DNA of 64,000 bases from Elusimicrobiota bacterium (GTDB taxonomy: Bacteria; Elusimicrobiota; Elusimicrobia; Elusimicrobiales; UBA9959). A program made the translations under genes and the position numbers. The DNA lies in contig JAGVVD010000022.1 of NCBI GenBank assembly GCA_019135865.1, forward strand, positions 1-64,000, in the 5' to 3' direction. The notes under the pieces were generated by a model that was given only the letters and a program-made list of their open reading frames with translations, did not search any database and had not been told where the DNA came from. Shown in pieces: positions 17,274 to 26,184 of the stretch (within the stretch, counting starts at the first letter, position 1; each line of letters starts with the position of its first letter).

Positions 17274-18506
17274 ATGGAATTCAAGAAAGAACTTTACGCC
17301 AGGCTGGAAAAGTACTGCAAGGTGGACACCCGGTCCGACCCGGACTCCAAAACCTTCCCTTCCACCAGAAAGCAGCTCGTCCTGCTGAAGATGCTGGCGG
17401 CCGAGCTTAAGAAGATCGGCGCGAAAAAAGTGAAGATGGACCGCTGGGGCTACGTGACCGCCGAGCTCCCGGCCACGGTAAAAGGGAAAAAGCCCGTCAT
17501 CGGTTTCCTGGCGCACGCCGACACCTCGCCCGACGCCTCCGGCGCCGGCGTCAGGCCGCAGGTGCACAGGGCCTGGCGTGGCGGCGATATCGTCATCAGC
17601 CGGAAGCTTGGGGTGATGCTCAATAAGAAGAACTGCCCGGAACTCGCCGGACGGGAGGGGGAGGACATCGTCACGGCCTCCGGCGACACGCTGCTGGGCG
17701 CCGACAACAAGGCCGGTCTCGCGATAATAGTCACCGCCGCGGAATACCTACTGAAGCACCCGGAAATGCCGCGCGGGACCGTAAAGCTGGGCTTCACCCC
17801 CGACGAGGAAGTGGGCCAGGGCGTCAAATATTTCGATGTGAAGGCCTTCGGCGCGGACTACGCTTATACCGTCGACGGGGACGTGGCCGGCGCCATAGAA
17901 GAGGAGACCTTCAACGCCGACGGGGTCAGGATAGAGATAACCGGCAAGAGCGTCCACCCCGGCACGGCCAAGAACGCGCTGGCCAACGCGGTGCGCATAG
18001 CCGCCGATATCGCCGCCTCCTGGCCCGAGAACATGCTCCCCGAGACCACCGAGAAGCGCGAAGGCTTCGTTATGTTCACCGACCTCTCGGCCGGCATCGA
18101 GAAGGCGGAGCTGACCGGAATAGTCCGGGAACACGACCTGAAAAAGCTCAGGTCCATGGAGAGGCAGCTGGAAGCGATAGTCGCGGCCAAGCGTCTCAAG
18201 TATCCGCTCGCGGACATAAAACTCTCTTTCCGCGAGCAGTACCGCAACATGGGGATAGTCATGGCGAAGCACCCCGTGGTCATGGAGAAGCTCAAGACCG
18301 CCGTGCGCGCGGCGGGGCTCGAGCCGAAAATAAAACCGGTACGCGGCGGTACCGACGGGGCGCGGCTCTCCTACATGGGCCTGCCGACGCCGAACGTCTT
18401 CACCGGCGGCTACAATTACCACGGCCGCTACGAATGGGTCTCGCTCGACGGCATGAACAAGTCGGCCGAAGTCCTTATAAACCTGGTCCGCGAATGGGCG
18501 AAGTGA
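17274..18506 (+). CDS. pepT: Peptidase T (tripeptidase)
   Basis: A 410-aa M20B metallopeptidase that removes the N-terminal residue of tripeptides in the cytosol. Visible motifs: FLAHADTSPDASG (metal His/Asp, near residue 80), GADNKAGLAI (metal Asp, near 140), TPDEEVGQG (catalytic and metal Glu, near 175), VDGD, GKSVHPGTAKN in the dimerisation domain and RGGTDGARLS with the C-terminal FTGGYNYHGRYEW. Length matches the family. GGAGAAAGG precedes the ATG. A TolC-like gene starts 5 nt after the stop. Confidence 0.93.
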   Translation: MEFKKELYARLEKYCKVDTRSDPDSKTFPSTRKQLVLLKMLAAELKKIGAKKVKMDRWGYVTAELPATVKGKKPVIGFLAHADTSPDASGAGVRPQVHRAWRGGDIVISRKLGVMLNKKNCPELAGREGEDIVTASGDTLLGADNKAGLAIIVTAAEYLLKHPEMPRGTVKLGFTPDEEVGQGVKYFDVKAFGADYAYTVDGDVAGAIEEETFNADGVRIEITGKSVHPGTAKNALANAVRIAADIAASWPENMLPETTEKREGFVMFTDLSAGIEKAELTGIVREHDLKKLRSMERQLEAIVAAKRLKYPLADIKLSFREQYRNMGIVMAKHPVVMEKLKTAVRAAGLEPKIKPVRGGTDGARLSYMGLPTPNVFTGGYNYHGRYEWVSLDGMNKSAEVLINLVREWAK

Positions 18507-18511
18507 GGCCG

Positions 18512-19738
18512 ATGAAAGCGTTCCTGGCCGCATTCGTCCTCTCCGCCGCCCTTCCCGCCGCCGCGCAGCCGCCCGCGCCGCGGGACCTCACGCTGGACGA
18601 GGCCTATAACCTGGCCCTGACCCGCAGCGAGGAACTGGCCGCCTCGGCCGAAGGCGTGAAGCAGCTCGAATACGCCGAGCGCCAGATACGCGCGGCCTTC
18701 CGGCCCTCCCTTTACGGCTTCGCCTCCGAGACCGTCGGCGAGGGGATAAGCGGCCGGGCCCAGGCCGGCGTCGCCCTCGATTACAACCTTTTCTCCGGCA
18801 TGCGCGATTACCTGGCCGCGAAGTCCGGCAGGCTGCGTTCGGAAGCCGCCGCGCTGGCCCTGGCCCGCGCCAGGGAGGCCCTCTACCGCGACACCGCCCG
18901 GGCCTATATCAACCTCTACGAACTGGGCGCCGAGATACGCATAAGGCGCGAGCAGCTCAAGATCACCGAAGGACGGCTCAAGGAGCTCGAATCCCGCGCG
19001 GCCATAGGCCGCAGCCGGCGCAGCGAAGTGGTGGAGGCCCGCGCCCGCCTGGCCCAGGACGAAGCCTCGCTGCAGGCGGCTCTCTCCGACGAGGAAGGAG
19101 CGCGCTTCACTTTCGCCTTCATCACCGGACTAGGGACGGAGCCGCGCCTGGCCGAACTACCGGCTCCGCCGCCCGGGCCCGTCGAAACCTATCTTTCCCG
19201 GACCCCTCTACGCCGCGACATAGCCGCCGCCCGCAAAGCCCTGGAAGCGGCGGAGAACGAAGCGAAGGCGGGAGAGCGCCTCATATGGCCTTCGCTGGAT
19301 TTGTCCGCCGACTACTATCTCGAGCGCCCCTCTCCTAACGAGAAGAAGGACTGGGAAGCGGCGCTCTCGCTGAAGTTCCCTTTCTATACGGGCGGCTACG
19401 CCTCCGCCGCGGCGGAGCAGTACCGCTCCCGGGTCGAGGCCGCGCGCCTGGCGCTGCGCCTGGCCGAAAGGCGGGCCGCCGACGAAGTGAAGAGGGCCCA
19501 TTCGGCGCTGGGACGCGCCATAGCCGTGGCCGATTCTCTCGCTAAAGCCCTGGGGCTGGCCCTGGAGAACTCGGAACTACAGGCCGCCGACTATAAGAAC
19601 GGACTGGTCACCAATATAGACGTGCTCAACGCGCAGAACTCGGTGCTGCAGAACGCCCTTTCACTGGAGCAGGCGCGGGCCCGCGCGGTCTACGCCGCGG
19701 TGGAGCTGGAGATCGCCGCCGGCACGGAGAACCCATGA
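18512..19738 (+). CDS. TolC-family outer-membrane efflux protein
   Basis: A 408-aa protein with signal peptide MKAFLAAFVLSAALPAAAQ and two OEP repeats (LTLDEAYNLALTRSEELAA at the start; FYTGGYASAAAEQYRSRVEAARLALRLAERR in the second half), with long Ala/Glu/Arg-rich coiled coils. It would form the trimeric outer-membrane duct. I chose ATG 18512, which begins the signal peptide. It overlaps the RND gene by ATGA, so the two are translationally coupled. Confidence 0.88.
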   Translation: MKAFLAAFVLSAALPAAAQPPAPRDLTLDEAYNLALTRSEELAASAEGVKQLEYAERQIRAAFRPSLYGFASETVGEGISGRAQAGVALDYNLFSGMRDYLAAKSGRLRSEAAALALARAREALYRDTARAYINLYELGAEIRIRREQLKITEGRLKELESRAAIGRSRRSEVVEARARLAQDEASLQAALSDEEGARFTFAFITGLGTEPRLAELPAPPPGPVETYLSRTPLRRDIAAARKALEAAENEAKAGERLIWPSLDLSADYYLERPSPNEKKDWEAALSLKFPFYTGGYASAAAEQYRSRVEAARLALRLAERRAADEVKRAHSALGRAIAVADSLAKALGLALENSELQAADYKNGLVTNIDVLNAQNSVLQNALSLEQARARAVYAAVELEIAAGTENP

Positions 19739-22700
19739 CCCTTTCCGACCTTTCGATAAAGCGCCCCGTCTTCGCCTGGATGATCATGGCCGCGCTGATC
19801 TCTTTCGGCGCCATCGCCTTCTCCCGGATGGGCATCAGCCAGCTGCCCGACGTGGACTATCCCGTGGTCAGCGTCAGCGTGGACCTGGAGGGCGCGGCTC
19901 CCGAGGTCATGGAAACCCAGGTCACCGACGTGCTGGAAGGCGCCGTGATGACCATAGCCGGCATCCGCGACATCTCGTCGGTCTCGCGCCGCGGCTCGGC
20001 CCGCATCACGCTCGAGTTCGAGCTCGAACACGACATCGACGACGCCATGCAGGAAGTGCAGGCCAAGGTCTCGCAGGCCCAGCGCCGCCTGCCGCGCGAC
20101 ATAGACCCGCCGATAGTCACCAAGACCAATCCCGAGGACCAGCCGATAATCTGGATAGCGCTGTCCGGCGACAGGCCGCTGACCGACCTGATGAACTACA
20201 CCAACGACGTGCTGCGCGACCAGCTCAGCATCATCGAAGGCGTGGGCGACGTGACGATGGGCGGCTATACCGACCCGGCGCTGCGCGTCTGGCTGGACGC
20301 CGACAAGATGGACGCGGCCCAGCTGACCGTGACCGATATCATGAACGCCATCACGGCCCAGCACGCCGAGCAGCCCGCGGGCTATATCGACACGGGCAAG
20401 AAGGAGTTCAATGTCCGCGTCCTGGGCGAAGCGCCGACCCCCGAGGCCTTCTCCCGCATGGTCATACAGGCCCGCGGCGGCGCGGCCATCTGGCGCACCT
20501 ACCGCATAGGCGACGTCGCGACGGTGGAGGACGGCCTGGACGACGTCCGCAGGATAGCGCGCAGCCAGGGCCGGCGGGCCGTCGGCCTGGGCGTGCGCAA
20601 GCAGCGCGGCGCCAACGCGGTCGCCACGGGTCGGCTGGTAAAGGAGAAGCTGGAACTCATCAAGAAGGACCTGCCCGATGGTATGAGGCTGGAGATCGTC
20701 AACGACTCCACCCGCTTCATCGAGGAATCCACCCATGAGCTCAATTTCACCCTGGTGCTCTCGGCCCTGCTGACGGCGGTCGCCTGCTGGCTGTTCCTGG
20801 GTTCCTGGTCTTCCACGCTCAATGTCCTGCTGGCCATACCCACCTCCATCGTCGGCGCCTTCATAGTCCTCTATTTCATGGGCTTCACGCTCAATACCTT
20901 CACCCTGCTGGGCCTGACCCTGGCCATCGGCATAGTGGTCGACGACGCGATCATGATGCTCGAGAACATCGTGCGCCACAACGAGAAGGGGGAGGGCCGC
21001 GTGCGCGCGGCCATAGTCGGCGCCCGCGAGATGACCTTCCCCGCGATGGCCGCCTCGATAGCCATCCTGGCCATCTTCATCCCGGTCATCTTCATGGAAG
21101 GCATCATCGGCAAGTTCTTCTTCCAGTTCGGCGTGACCATGACGGCCGCCGTCATGCTCTCGCTGCTCGAAGCCCTAACGCTCACGCCGATGCGCTGCTC
21201 GCAGTTCGTCACGGCCGAGCGCACGCTCTGGATAGGCCGCGCGATAGACGCGCTGATGGAGAAGGCCCGCCGCGGCTACGCGGCGCTGCTGGGCCGCCTG
21301 CTGGAGCGCCGCTGGACCGTCCTTATCGCGGCGACGCTCGTCTTCGCCGTCTCGCTGTCGCTCATAAAGTTCATCCCCAGGGAATTCTCGCCCGCCCAGG
21401 ACCAGAGCCGGTTCCTGGTGCGCGTGCAGATGCCCGTCGGCACGGCCATGGACGTGACGGCGAAGGCGATGGAAGAGGCCGAGAAATGGGCGCTGGCCCA
21501 GCCCAATATCCGCACCTTCATGGCCAATACCGGCGGCTTCGGCGGCGGTCAGGTCAACCAGGGCATGATCATGGTGGCGATGCGGCCGCCGGGCGAGCGC
21601 GTGCCGCTGCCGGGGGAGACGAGGCCGCCGACGCAGCAGGAGTTCATGCGCTACGCCCGCAAGCCGCTCAATTCCATCCCCGGCGTGCGCCGCGTGGCCA
21701 TACAGGACCCTTCGCTGGGCGGCTTCACGGCCCAGCGCGGCTTTCCGATAGAGTTCAGCCTGCGCGGCAAGGACTGGGAGCGGCTGGCAGAATACAGCGA
21801 ACGGATGATGGAAGGGATGCGTGTCTCGGGCAAAATGAACGACGTCGACACCGACTACCAGGAAGGCATGCCCGAGGTGCGCGTGGTGCCCGACCGCGAG
21901 AAGGCGGCCGCGCGCGGCGTCAGCGTGGCCTCCATCGGCGACGCGGTCAACGCGATGATAGGCGGCGTGCGCAGCGGCAAGTTCACGCGCGGCGGCCGGC
22001 GCTACGACGTGCGCGTCCAGCTGCTCGACAAGGACCGCCGCGATGCGCGCGACATCAAGAAGATCTGGGTGCGCAACAACCGCGGCGAGGTGATAAGGCT
22101 TTCGGAAGTGGTCAACATAATGGAGAAGCCCACGCTGCTCTCCATCTCGCGCAAGAACCGCGAGCGCGCCATAGGCGTTTTCGCCAACGTAGCCGACGGC
22201 GCCTCGCAGGAGGAAGCCATAAAGGAAGTGGAGCGGCTGGCGGGGGAGATCCTTCCCGAAGGCTACAAGGTGGTCTTCTCCGGGACTTCGAAGACCTTCC
22301 AGGACTCGTTCAGGAGCCTCAACTTCGCGCTGGTGCTGGGCGTTTTCGTCGCCTACATGATACTCGCTTCGCAGTTCAACAGCTTCGTGCACCCGGTGAC
22401 GGTGCTGCTGGCTCTTCCGTTCAGTGTGACGGGGGCTTTCATCGCGCTCAAGCTGGGCGGCTATTCCCTGTCCATCTACAGCATGATAGGCATCATCCTG
22501 CTGATGGGCATCGTGAAGAAGAATTCCATACTGCTGGTGGATTTCACCAATCACCGCCGGCGCGACGGCGGGCTGGGCGTCAACGAAGCCCTGCTGGAGG
22601 CCTGCCCGATAAGGCTGCGGCCCATCCTCATGACCTCTTTCGCCACCATAGCCGCCGCCATACCGCCGGCGCTGGGCTACGGTCCCGGCGCCGAGACGCG

Positions 22701-22875
22701 CATACCGATGGCGCTGGTGGTGATAGGCGGCGTGTTCTTCTCGACGCTGCTGACGCTGCTGGTGGTGCCCTGCGCCTACAGCCTGATGTCGAACCTCGAG
22801 AGCCGCCGGCACGAGCAGGCCCTCAAGACCGCGCTAAAAGAGCTCGACGAGGCGGGGGAAGAGGGGAAAGTTTAA
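19735..22875 (+). CDS. RND (HAE1/AcrB-type) efflux permease
   Basis: A 1046-aa inner-membrane pump with the duplicated RND layout: 12 helices and two large periplasmic loops. The proton-relay residues are present: Asp-Asp in GIVVDDAIMMLEN (near residue 405) and the partner Lys in GIVKKNSILLVDF (near 925). Opens with LSDLSIKRPVFAWMIMAALI. Substrates are not predictable. The usual membrane-fusion adaptor gene is missing on both sides: a TolC-like gene is upstream and a convergent hydrolase downstream. Confidence 0.93.
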   Translation: MTLSDLSIKRPVFAWMIMAALISFGAIAFSRMGISQLPDVDYPVVSVSVDLEGAAPEVMETQVTDVLEGAVMTIAGIRDISSVSRRGSARITLEFELEHDIDDAMQEVQAKVSQAQRRLPRDIDPPIVTKTNPEDQPIIWIALSGDRPLTDLMNYTNDVLRDQLSIIEGVGDVTMGGYTDPALRVWLDADKMDAAQLTVTDIMNAITAQHAEQPAGYIDTGKKEFNVRVLGEAPTPEAFSRMVIQARGGAAIWRTYRIGDVATVEDGLDDVRRIARSQGRRAVGLGVRKQRGANAVATGRLVKEKLELIKKDLPDGMRLEIVNDSTRFIEESTHELNFTLVLSALLTAVACWLFLGSWSSTLNVLLAIPTSIVGAFIVLYFMGFTLNTFTLLGLTLAIGIVVDDAIMMLENIVRHNEKGEGRVRAAIVGAREMTFPAMAASIAILAIFIPVIFMEGIIGKFFFQFGVTMTAAVMLSLLEALTLTPMRCSQFVTAERTLWIGRAIDALMEKARRGYAALLGRLLERRWTVLIAATLVFAVSLSLIKFIPREFSPAQDQSRFLVRVQMPVGTAMDVTAKAMEEAEKWALAQPNIRTFMANTGGFGGGQVNQGMIMVAMRPPGERVPLPGETRPPTQQEFMRYARKPLNSIPGVRRVAIQDPSLGGFTAQRGFPIEFSLRGKDWERLAEYSERMMEGMRVSGKMNDVDTDYQEGMPEVRVVPDREKAAARGVSVASIGDAVNAMIGGVRSGKFTRGGRRYDVRVQLLDKDRRDARDIKKIWVRNNRGEVIRLSEVVNIMEKPTLLSISRKNRERAIGVFANVADGASQEEAIKEVERLAGEILPEGYKVVFSGTSKTFQDSFRSLNFALVLGVFVAYMILASQFNSFVHPVTVLLALPFSVTGAFIALKLGGYSLSIYSMIGIILLMGIVKKNSILLVDFTNHRRRDGGLGVNEALLEACPIRLRPILMTSFATIAAAIPPALGYGPGAETRIPMALVVIGGVFFSTLLTLLVVPCAYSLMSNLESRRHEQALKTALKELDEAGEEGKV

Positions 22876-23690
22876 AGGCCGGAGAAGAAGTCCAGCAGCT
22901 TCGGTCTGAACGTGCCGCCGTGGACGCCGAAGGCCTCTATATGGTCCGACGGGGTGCTCCAGAAAGTCTTGGGCTCCGGGGCAGCTTCGAAAAGTTTCCT
23001 GCCCTGGGAATAGGGGACCGTGGGGTCCTTCTCCGAATGGATGAAGACCTTGGGGCAGTTTATCAGCCCGATGCTCTCCGACGGGGAATGGGCCCCGCTG
23101 ACGGCTATGGCCGGCAGCCAGGCGAACGGCCAGGCGTACCAGCGGTCCAGCAGCACCTGCCTCCCGACTCCCCTGTATGAATGGAAAGTTCCCTCCAGCA
23201 CCATCGCCAGCGGCTTGAAACCGGATTCGCCGACGGCGGCCACGGCCACCGCGCCGCCCAGGCTCTGGCCGAGAATTATTATCCTGTCGGGCGAGGCACC
23301 GGGCAACTTTAAAGCGTGGGCCAGCGCGGCCTTGCCGTCCATTACCACGCCTTCGAGGGTAGGCCGGCCGCCGGAAGCGCCGTAACCCCTGTAATCGAAG
23401 ATGAAGACGTTGTATCCTTCGCCGGCCAGCCAGGCCGAATAGGGATAATGGGTGGTCATGTTCCGCGCGTTCCCGTGGAAGTGGACGACGGTGGCTTTCG
23501 GTTCCCCGGCGGGGGGGAAGTAAAGGCCGGTCAGCGGGGTGCCGTCGAGCGACTCGAACTTTATCGCTTCGTACTTGTAGCCCAGGTGCGCCGGATCGGA
23601 ATGGGCGGCGCGCGTCGGCTGGAAGAACAGGTGCGTACACCCGCCCAGCATCCCCGCCGCCAGCAGCACCGCCGCTCTGACCTTTCGCAT
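22872..23690 (-). CDS. Lipid-anchored alpha/beta hydrolase
   Basis: A 272-aa lipoprotein (lipobox LGGC near residue 19) with an alpha/beta-hydrolase fold of the YfhR/ABHD13 type: VVHFHGNARNM (oxyanion His-Gly), FDYRGYGASGG, nucleophile elbow GQSLGG (Ser near residue 146), acid in HSEKDPTVP and catalytic His in PSDHIEAFG. Probably a periplasmic esterase or peptidase. The ATG at 23690 was chosen over longer starts because it opens the lipoprotein signal and lies 6 nt after TATAAT. Its end overlaps the RND gene's end by 4 nt. Confidence 0.85.
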   Translation of the reverse strand: MRKVRAAVLLAAGMLGGCTHLFFQPTRAAHSDPAHLGYKYEAIKFESLDGTPLTGLYFPPAGEPKATVVHFHGNARNMTTHYPYSAWLAGEGYNVFIFDYRGYGASGGRPTLEGVVMDGKAALAHALKLPGASPDRIIILGQSLGGAVAVAAVGESGFKPLAMVLEGTFHSYRGVGRQVLLDRWYAWPFAWLPAIAVSGAHSPSESIGLINCPKVFIHSEKDPTVPYSQGRKLFEAAPEPKTFWSTPSDHIEAFGVHGGTFRPKLLDFFSGL

Positions 23691-23696
23691 ATCTAC

Positions 23697-23702
23697 ATTA
23701 TA
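23697..23702 (-). promoter_or_regulatory. Predicted leaderless -10 box for the hydrolase
   Basis: Minus-strand TATAAT ends 6 nt before the ATG at 23690, with no Shine-Dalgarno between. Confidence 0.55.
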
Positions 23703-23786
23703 CTTTCTCATCGCACGAGTGTGCCTTCTTGTAAGGAACGAATATCGGGATTCTGTCGACAGTCCACGGCTAAAACCGCGCTTAAC

Positions 23787-23987
23787 GGCTCCCCCCGGGG
23801 ACACACGCTCGTCACGGTTCAGTTTTTCCGGGCCCACCCTTCGCTCGTTCGGCCGGGCACGAACTCGGCCTGCGCGCATAGCGCGCTAGGCCTCAGACAT
23901 TCATGCCCGTCCGGCAGTGCCGGTTCCCTCTCTCGCTCGGGGGAAAAACTTCCTCATGTGACTCGCCGCATGTCCCCGGGGGGAGCC
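23787..23987. repeat. 201-bp imperfect palindrome (MITE-like or hairpin RNA)
   Basis: The outer arms are GGCTCCCCCCGGGGAC (23787-23802) and its exact complement (23972-23987). Further in, GTCACGG...TTTTTCC pairs with GGAAAAACT...GTGAC, and the centre is GCGCGC-ATA-GCGCGC (23872-23886). The whole segment can fold into one long hairpin. Its right arm recurs at 96-128. There is no open reading frame of note. Confidence 0.7.
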
Positions 23988-24023
23988 TATCCGCCGGTTT
24001 ACCGTAAGGAGACAACCGGGGGA

Positions 24024-24199
24024 GGCGTGCCCTCACCGGAGCAAAACCCTTCGGAGCCGCGAGCTTACGGAGTATGCGCCGGAGCTAGCCGGTGGAATCG
24101 CTTCTCGAGGGTGCGGAGGCGCATACGAGCGATTGCGGCGAGAACGGGAAGGGCGCGCACGGTGTGCGCGACCCTGTTTTTGCGAGGTGAGGGCACGCC
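24024..24199. repeat. 176-bp element with 14-bp terminal inverted repeats
   Basis: GGCGTGCCCTCACC (24024-24037) is repeated inverted at 24186-24199. Inside are two interleaved complementary pairs: GTATGCGCC (24072-24080) with GGCGCATAC (24118-24126), and AATCGCT (24096-24102) with AGCGATT (24128-24134). A GC-rich hairpin with a T run follows at 24151-24180. The 23691-24228 gap therefore holds two structured elements and no gene that I can support. Confidence 0.65.
24151..24180 (+). terminator. Terminator-like hairpin without an upstream plus-strand gene
   Basis: GGG-CGCGCAC, loop GGT, GTGCGCG-A-CCC, then TGTTTTT. It would end a plus-strand transcript, but no coding gene on that strand precedes it within 1 kb, which favours a non-coding transcript. 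Confidence 0.6.
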
Positions 24200-24228
24200 A
24201 TGCCCCCGTATATTTATTCCTCACCTTG

Positions 24229-26169
24229 CTACGGCGGAAAGACGAAGTGGTGGAAGTAGAGGCCGAGCTCGCGGTAGTCGTCGCCGCGCCAGGCGAATTC
24301 GGCGCGCAGGGAATCGTCGCGGGAAAGCTTTAAAGAAGCGGCGGCCGTGCCGGCCCATAGCGGCCGCGAGTCGCCGAAAGCGTAACCGATATAGCGGGCC
24401 TCGAGCAGCCCGCGGAAAGCGCCGCGCGAGGCCAGCAGGCCGGCCTTGAGTCCGCCGCCCAGCCGCCAGTTCTCCCGCAGAACGCCGCCGAAAGCCGTGT
24501 CCGCCTCGGCCATCGCGTACCAGAGCTGCCGCACCGGCCCGTCCCATTCGGCCGCCAGCCCCGCGCCGGCGTTCATCGCCCAGACCGTCGAGCGGCCGGC
24601 CTCGCGGCCGGTCTCCGGCGCCTGCTCGATACCCGCGGCTATGCCCCAGGACTGCCGCCGCACCCAGTCGTCCCAGGGATTGAGGCTCATCACCTGCGCC
24701 AGCCGGGCCTGCTGCACGAAAAGTCGGCTCTCGTTCTCTTCGTAGCGGAGCTTCAGTGAGCCCATCTCCAGCGCCGCGTCGGGCAGGTAGCCCTCGGGAT
24801 CGTCGAGCAGGTCCTGCAGGGCGAAGCGGGCCTGCAACTCATAGGCCGGGCCATTCTCGAGCGAGACCAGGCCGACGCCCAGCCGCGTGCTCTCGTGCGA
24901 GGCCATTATCGAAGCCGGGCGTGCCGGGACGCCGGGGAAGGTGTTCTGCGGGCCCAGGGCGGCCCTGGCCGCCAGCAACGGGTCCGTGCGGCCGTCGAGT
25001 TCCTTCTGATCTATCTTCCGGGCATGGTAGCGCCAGTTGAGATAATCGGCCGCCAGTTCGAGCACCGGGGCTTTGAGCGCGGGGTGGACGGGAGCGAGCC
25101 GGGCCAGTTCCGCCTCCTGGTCTCCGCGCGCCAGCTCCAGCACCGAGTCGCGCTGGGCGGGGGACAGCTGCGCGCGCTTCCACTCCACCGTCTTCCAGAG
25201 CGAAGGCCGCCAGACCGGCTCGCCGGCGGGAGAGGCAGCGATCACGGCCCGGGCCGTATCCGACGGTATCACCCAGAAATGGAACCGGCGCGCCAGGTCC
25301 AGCTCCGGCTTGGCTATATCGAGCAGCGGCAGCAGCTGCCAGGAGCAGTTGCGCGTGAAGAAAAGGTAGGGGAAGGAGGCCTTGCCCAGCTCCCAGGCGT
25401 GGCGCAGCAGGCGGTCTATCTCCTCGTCGGTGAAGTCGAGGGGGAACTCCCAGAGGTCCCGGTTCTCGATATTGCGGTATTCCTGTATCTTGAGGTAATA
25501 GGGAATGGTGGAGAACTGGCCGGGATAGGCGCCGACGAGACCTTTGAGCGCGTAAAGGATCCCGCCCCTGTCGTCGGTGGTGGCCGCGTAATTTATGGTG
25601 TAATCGAGCAGGTCGGCGCCGGCCCCGCCCCGGGTGTGGAGGCGCAGGAAGGTGTGGCCGTAAAGCGTGGAGGGATTATTGAGATAGCCCGCCGCGAAGA
25701 GCAGGCTGACCTTGTCGATGTCGAGCCGGGACCGCCAGCTTTCGTATTTCGGACAGACCGGCGCGGGGAATTCCTCCGCCGGAAGGCTCAGCGCGGCCCG
25801 CAGCCAGCGGTAGCGTTCGGGGAAAGCGCAGGCGGGAGCCTCGTCGGCCCCGCCCTCGTAAAAGAGCCCGTCTATCGCCGCCTCGAGCTCCAGGCGGGGA
25901 TTTATGCGCCCCCACCGGGACAGGAAGAACTTCGGGTTCGTGCAGGGGCTCTGGGTCCCGCCGAAGAGACCGTCCTCGTAGTAAAGGAGCCTGCGCCAGC
26001 CCGCGTCCTCCCAGAGCTCCGCCTTGAGCGCGGCCTGCCGCAGGGCCAGCCGGCGCAGTTCCTGTTGCGGAGCCAGCGCGGAGGCGCAGAGGGGGAAGAG
26101 GAAGGGGAGAAGGAGAAAAAGAGAACGGACCGGGCTCGTGCTGGCCCCGGTCCGTTCTGCTGCCTTCAT
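24229..26169 (-). CDS. DUF4105 (Lnb-type) exported protein
   Basis: A 646-aa protein with signal peptide core SLFLLLPFLFPLCASALA. Residues about 100-330 form the DUF4105/Lnb N-terminal domain: SLLFAAGYLNNPSTLYGHTFLRL, DYTINYAATTDDRGG and FFTRNCSWQLLPLLD, containing the conserved His and Cys expected of a papain-like (NlpC/P60-related) site. The C-terminal half looks like beta strands of an outer-membrane barrel (repeated ELQARFALQDLL, LWYAMAEADTAFGG). It follows the DUF3015 gene, a frequent pairing. The DUF3015 terminator lies inside this gene's first codons, so expression probably depends on readthrough. Confidence 0.8.
   Translation of the reverse strand: MKAAERTGASTSPVRSLFLLLPFLFPLCASALAPQQELRRLALRQAALKAELWEDAGWRRLLYYEDGLFGGTQSPCTNPKFFLSRWGRINPRLELEAAIDGLFYEGGADEAPACAFPERYRWLRAALSLPAEEFPAPVCPKYESWRSRLDIDKVSLLFAAGYLNNPSTLYGHTFLRLHTRGGAGADLLDYTINYAATTDDRGGILYALKGLVGAYPGQFSTIPYYLKIQEYRNIENRDLWEFPLDFTDEEIDRLLRHAWELGKASFPYLFFTRNCSWQLLPLLDIAKPELDLARRFHFWVIPSDTARAVIAASPAGEPVWRPSLWKTVEWKRAQLSPAQRDSVLELARGDQEAELARLAPVHPALKAPVLELAADYLNWRYHARKIDQKELDGRTDPLLAARAALGPQNTFPGVPARPASIMASHESTRLGVGLVSLENGPAYELQARFALQDLLDDPEGYLPDAALEMGSLKLRYEENESRLFVQQARLAQVMSLNPWDDWVRRQSWGIAAGIEQAPETGREAGRSTVWAMNAGAGLAAEWDGPVRQLWYAMAEADTAFGGVLRENWRLGGGLKAGLLASRGAFRGLLEARYIGYAFGDSRPLWAGTAAASLKLSRDDSLRAEFAWRGDDYRELGLYFHHFVFPP
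26116..26158 (-). terminator. Intrinsic terminator inside the DUF4105 signal-peptide codons
   Basis: A 13-bp perfect stem (26122-26134 with 26146-26158, 11-nt loop) is followed on the minus strand by C-TTTTT-C. It comes 27 nt after the DUF3015 stop but about 11 nt after the DUF4105 ATG at 26169. Confidence 0.8.
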
Positions 26170-26184
26170 CAAGCTGCGCCGTTA

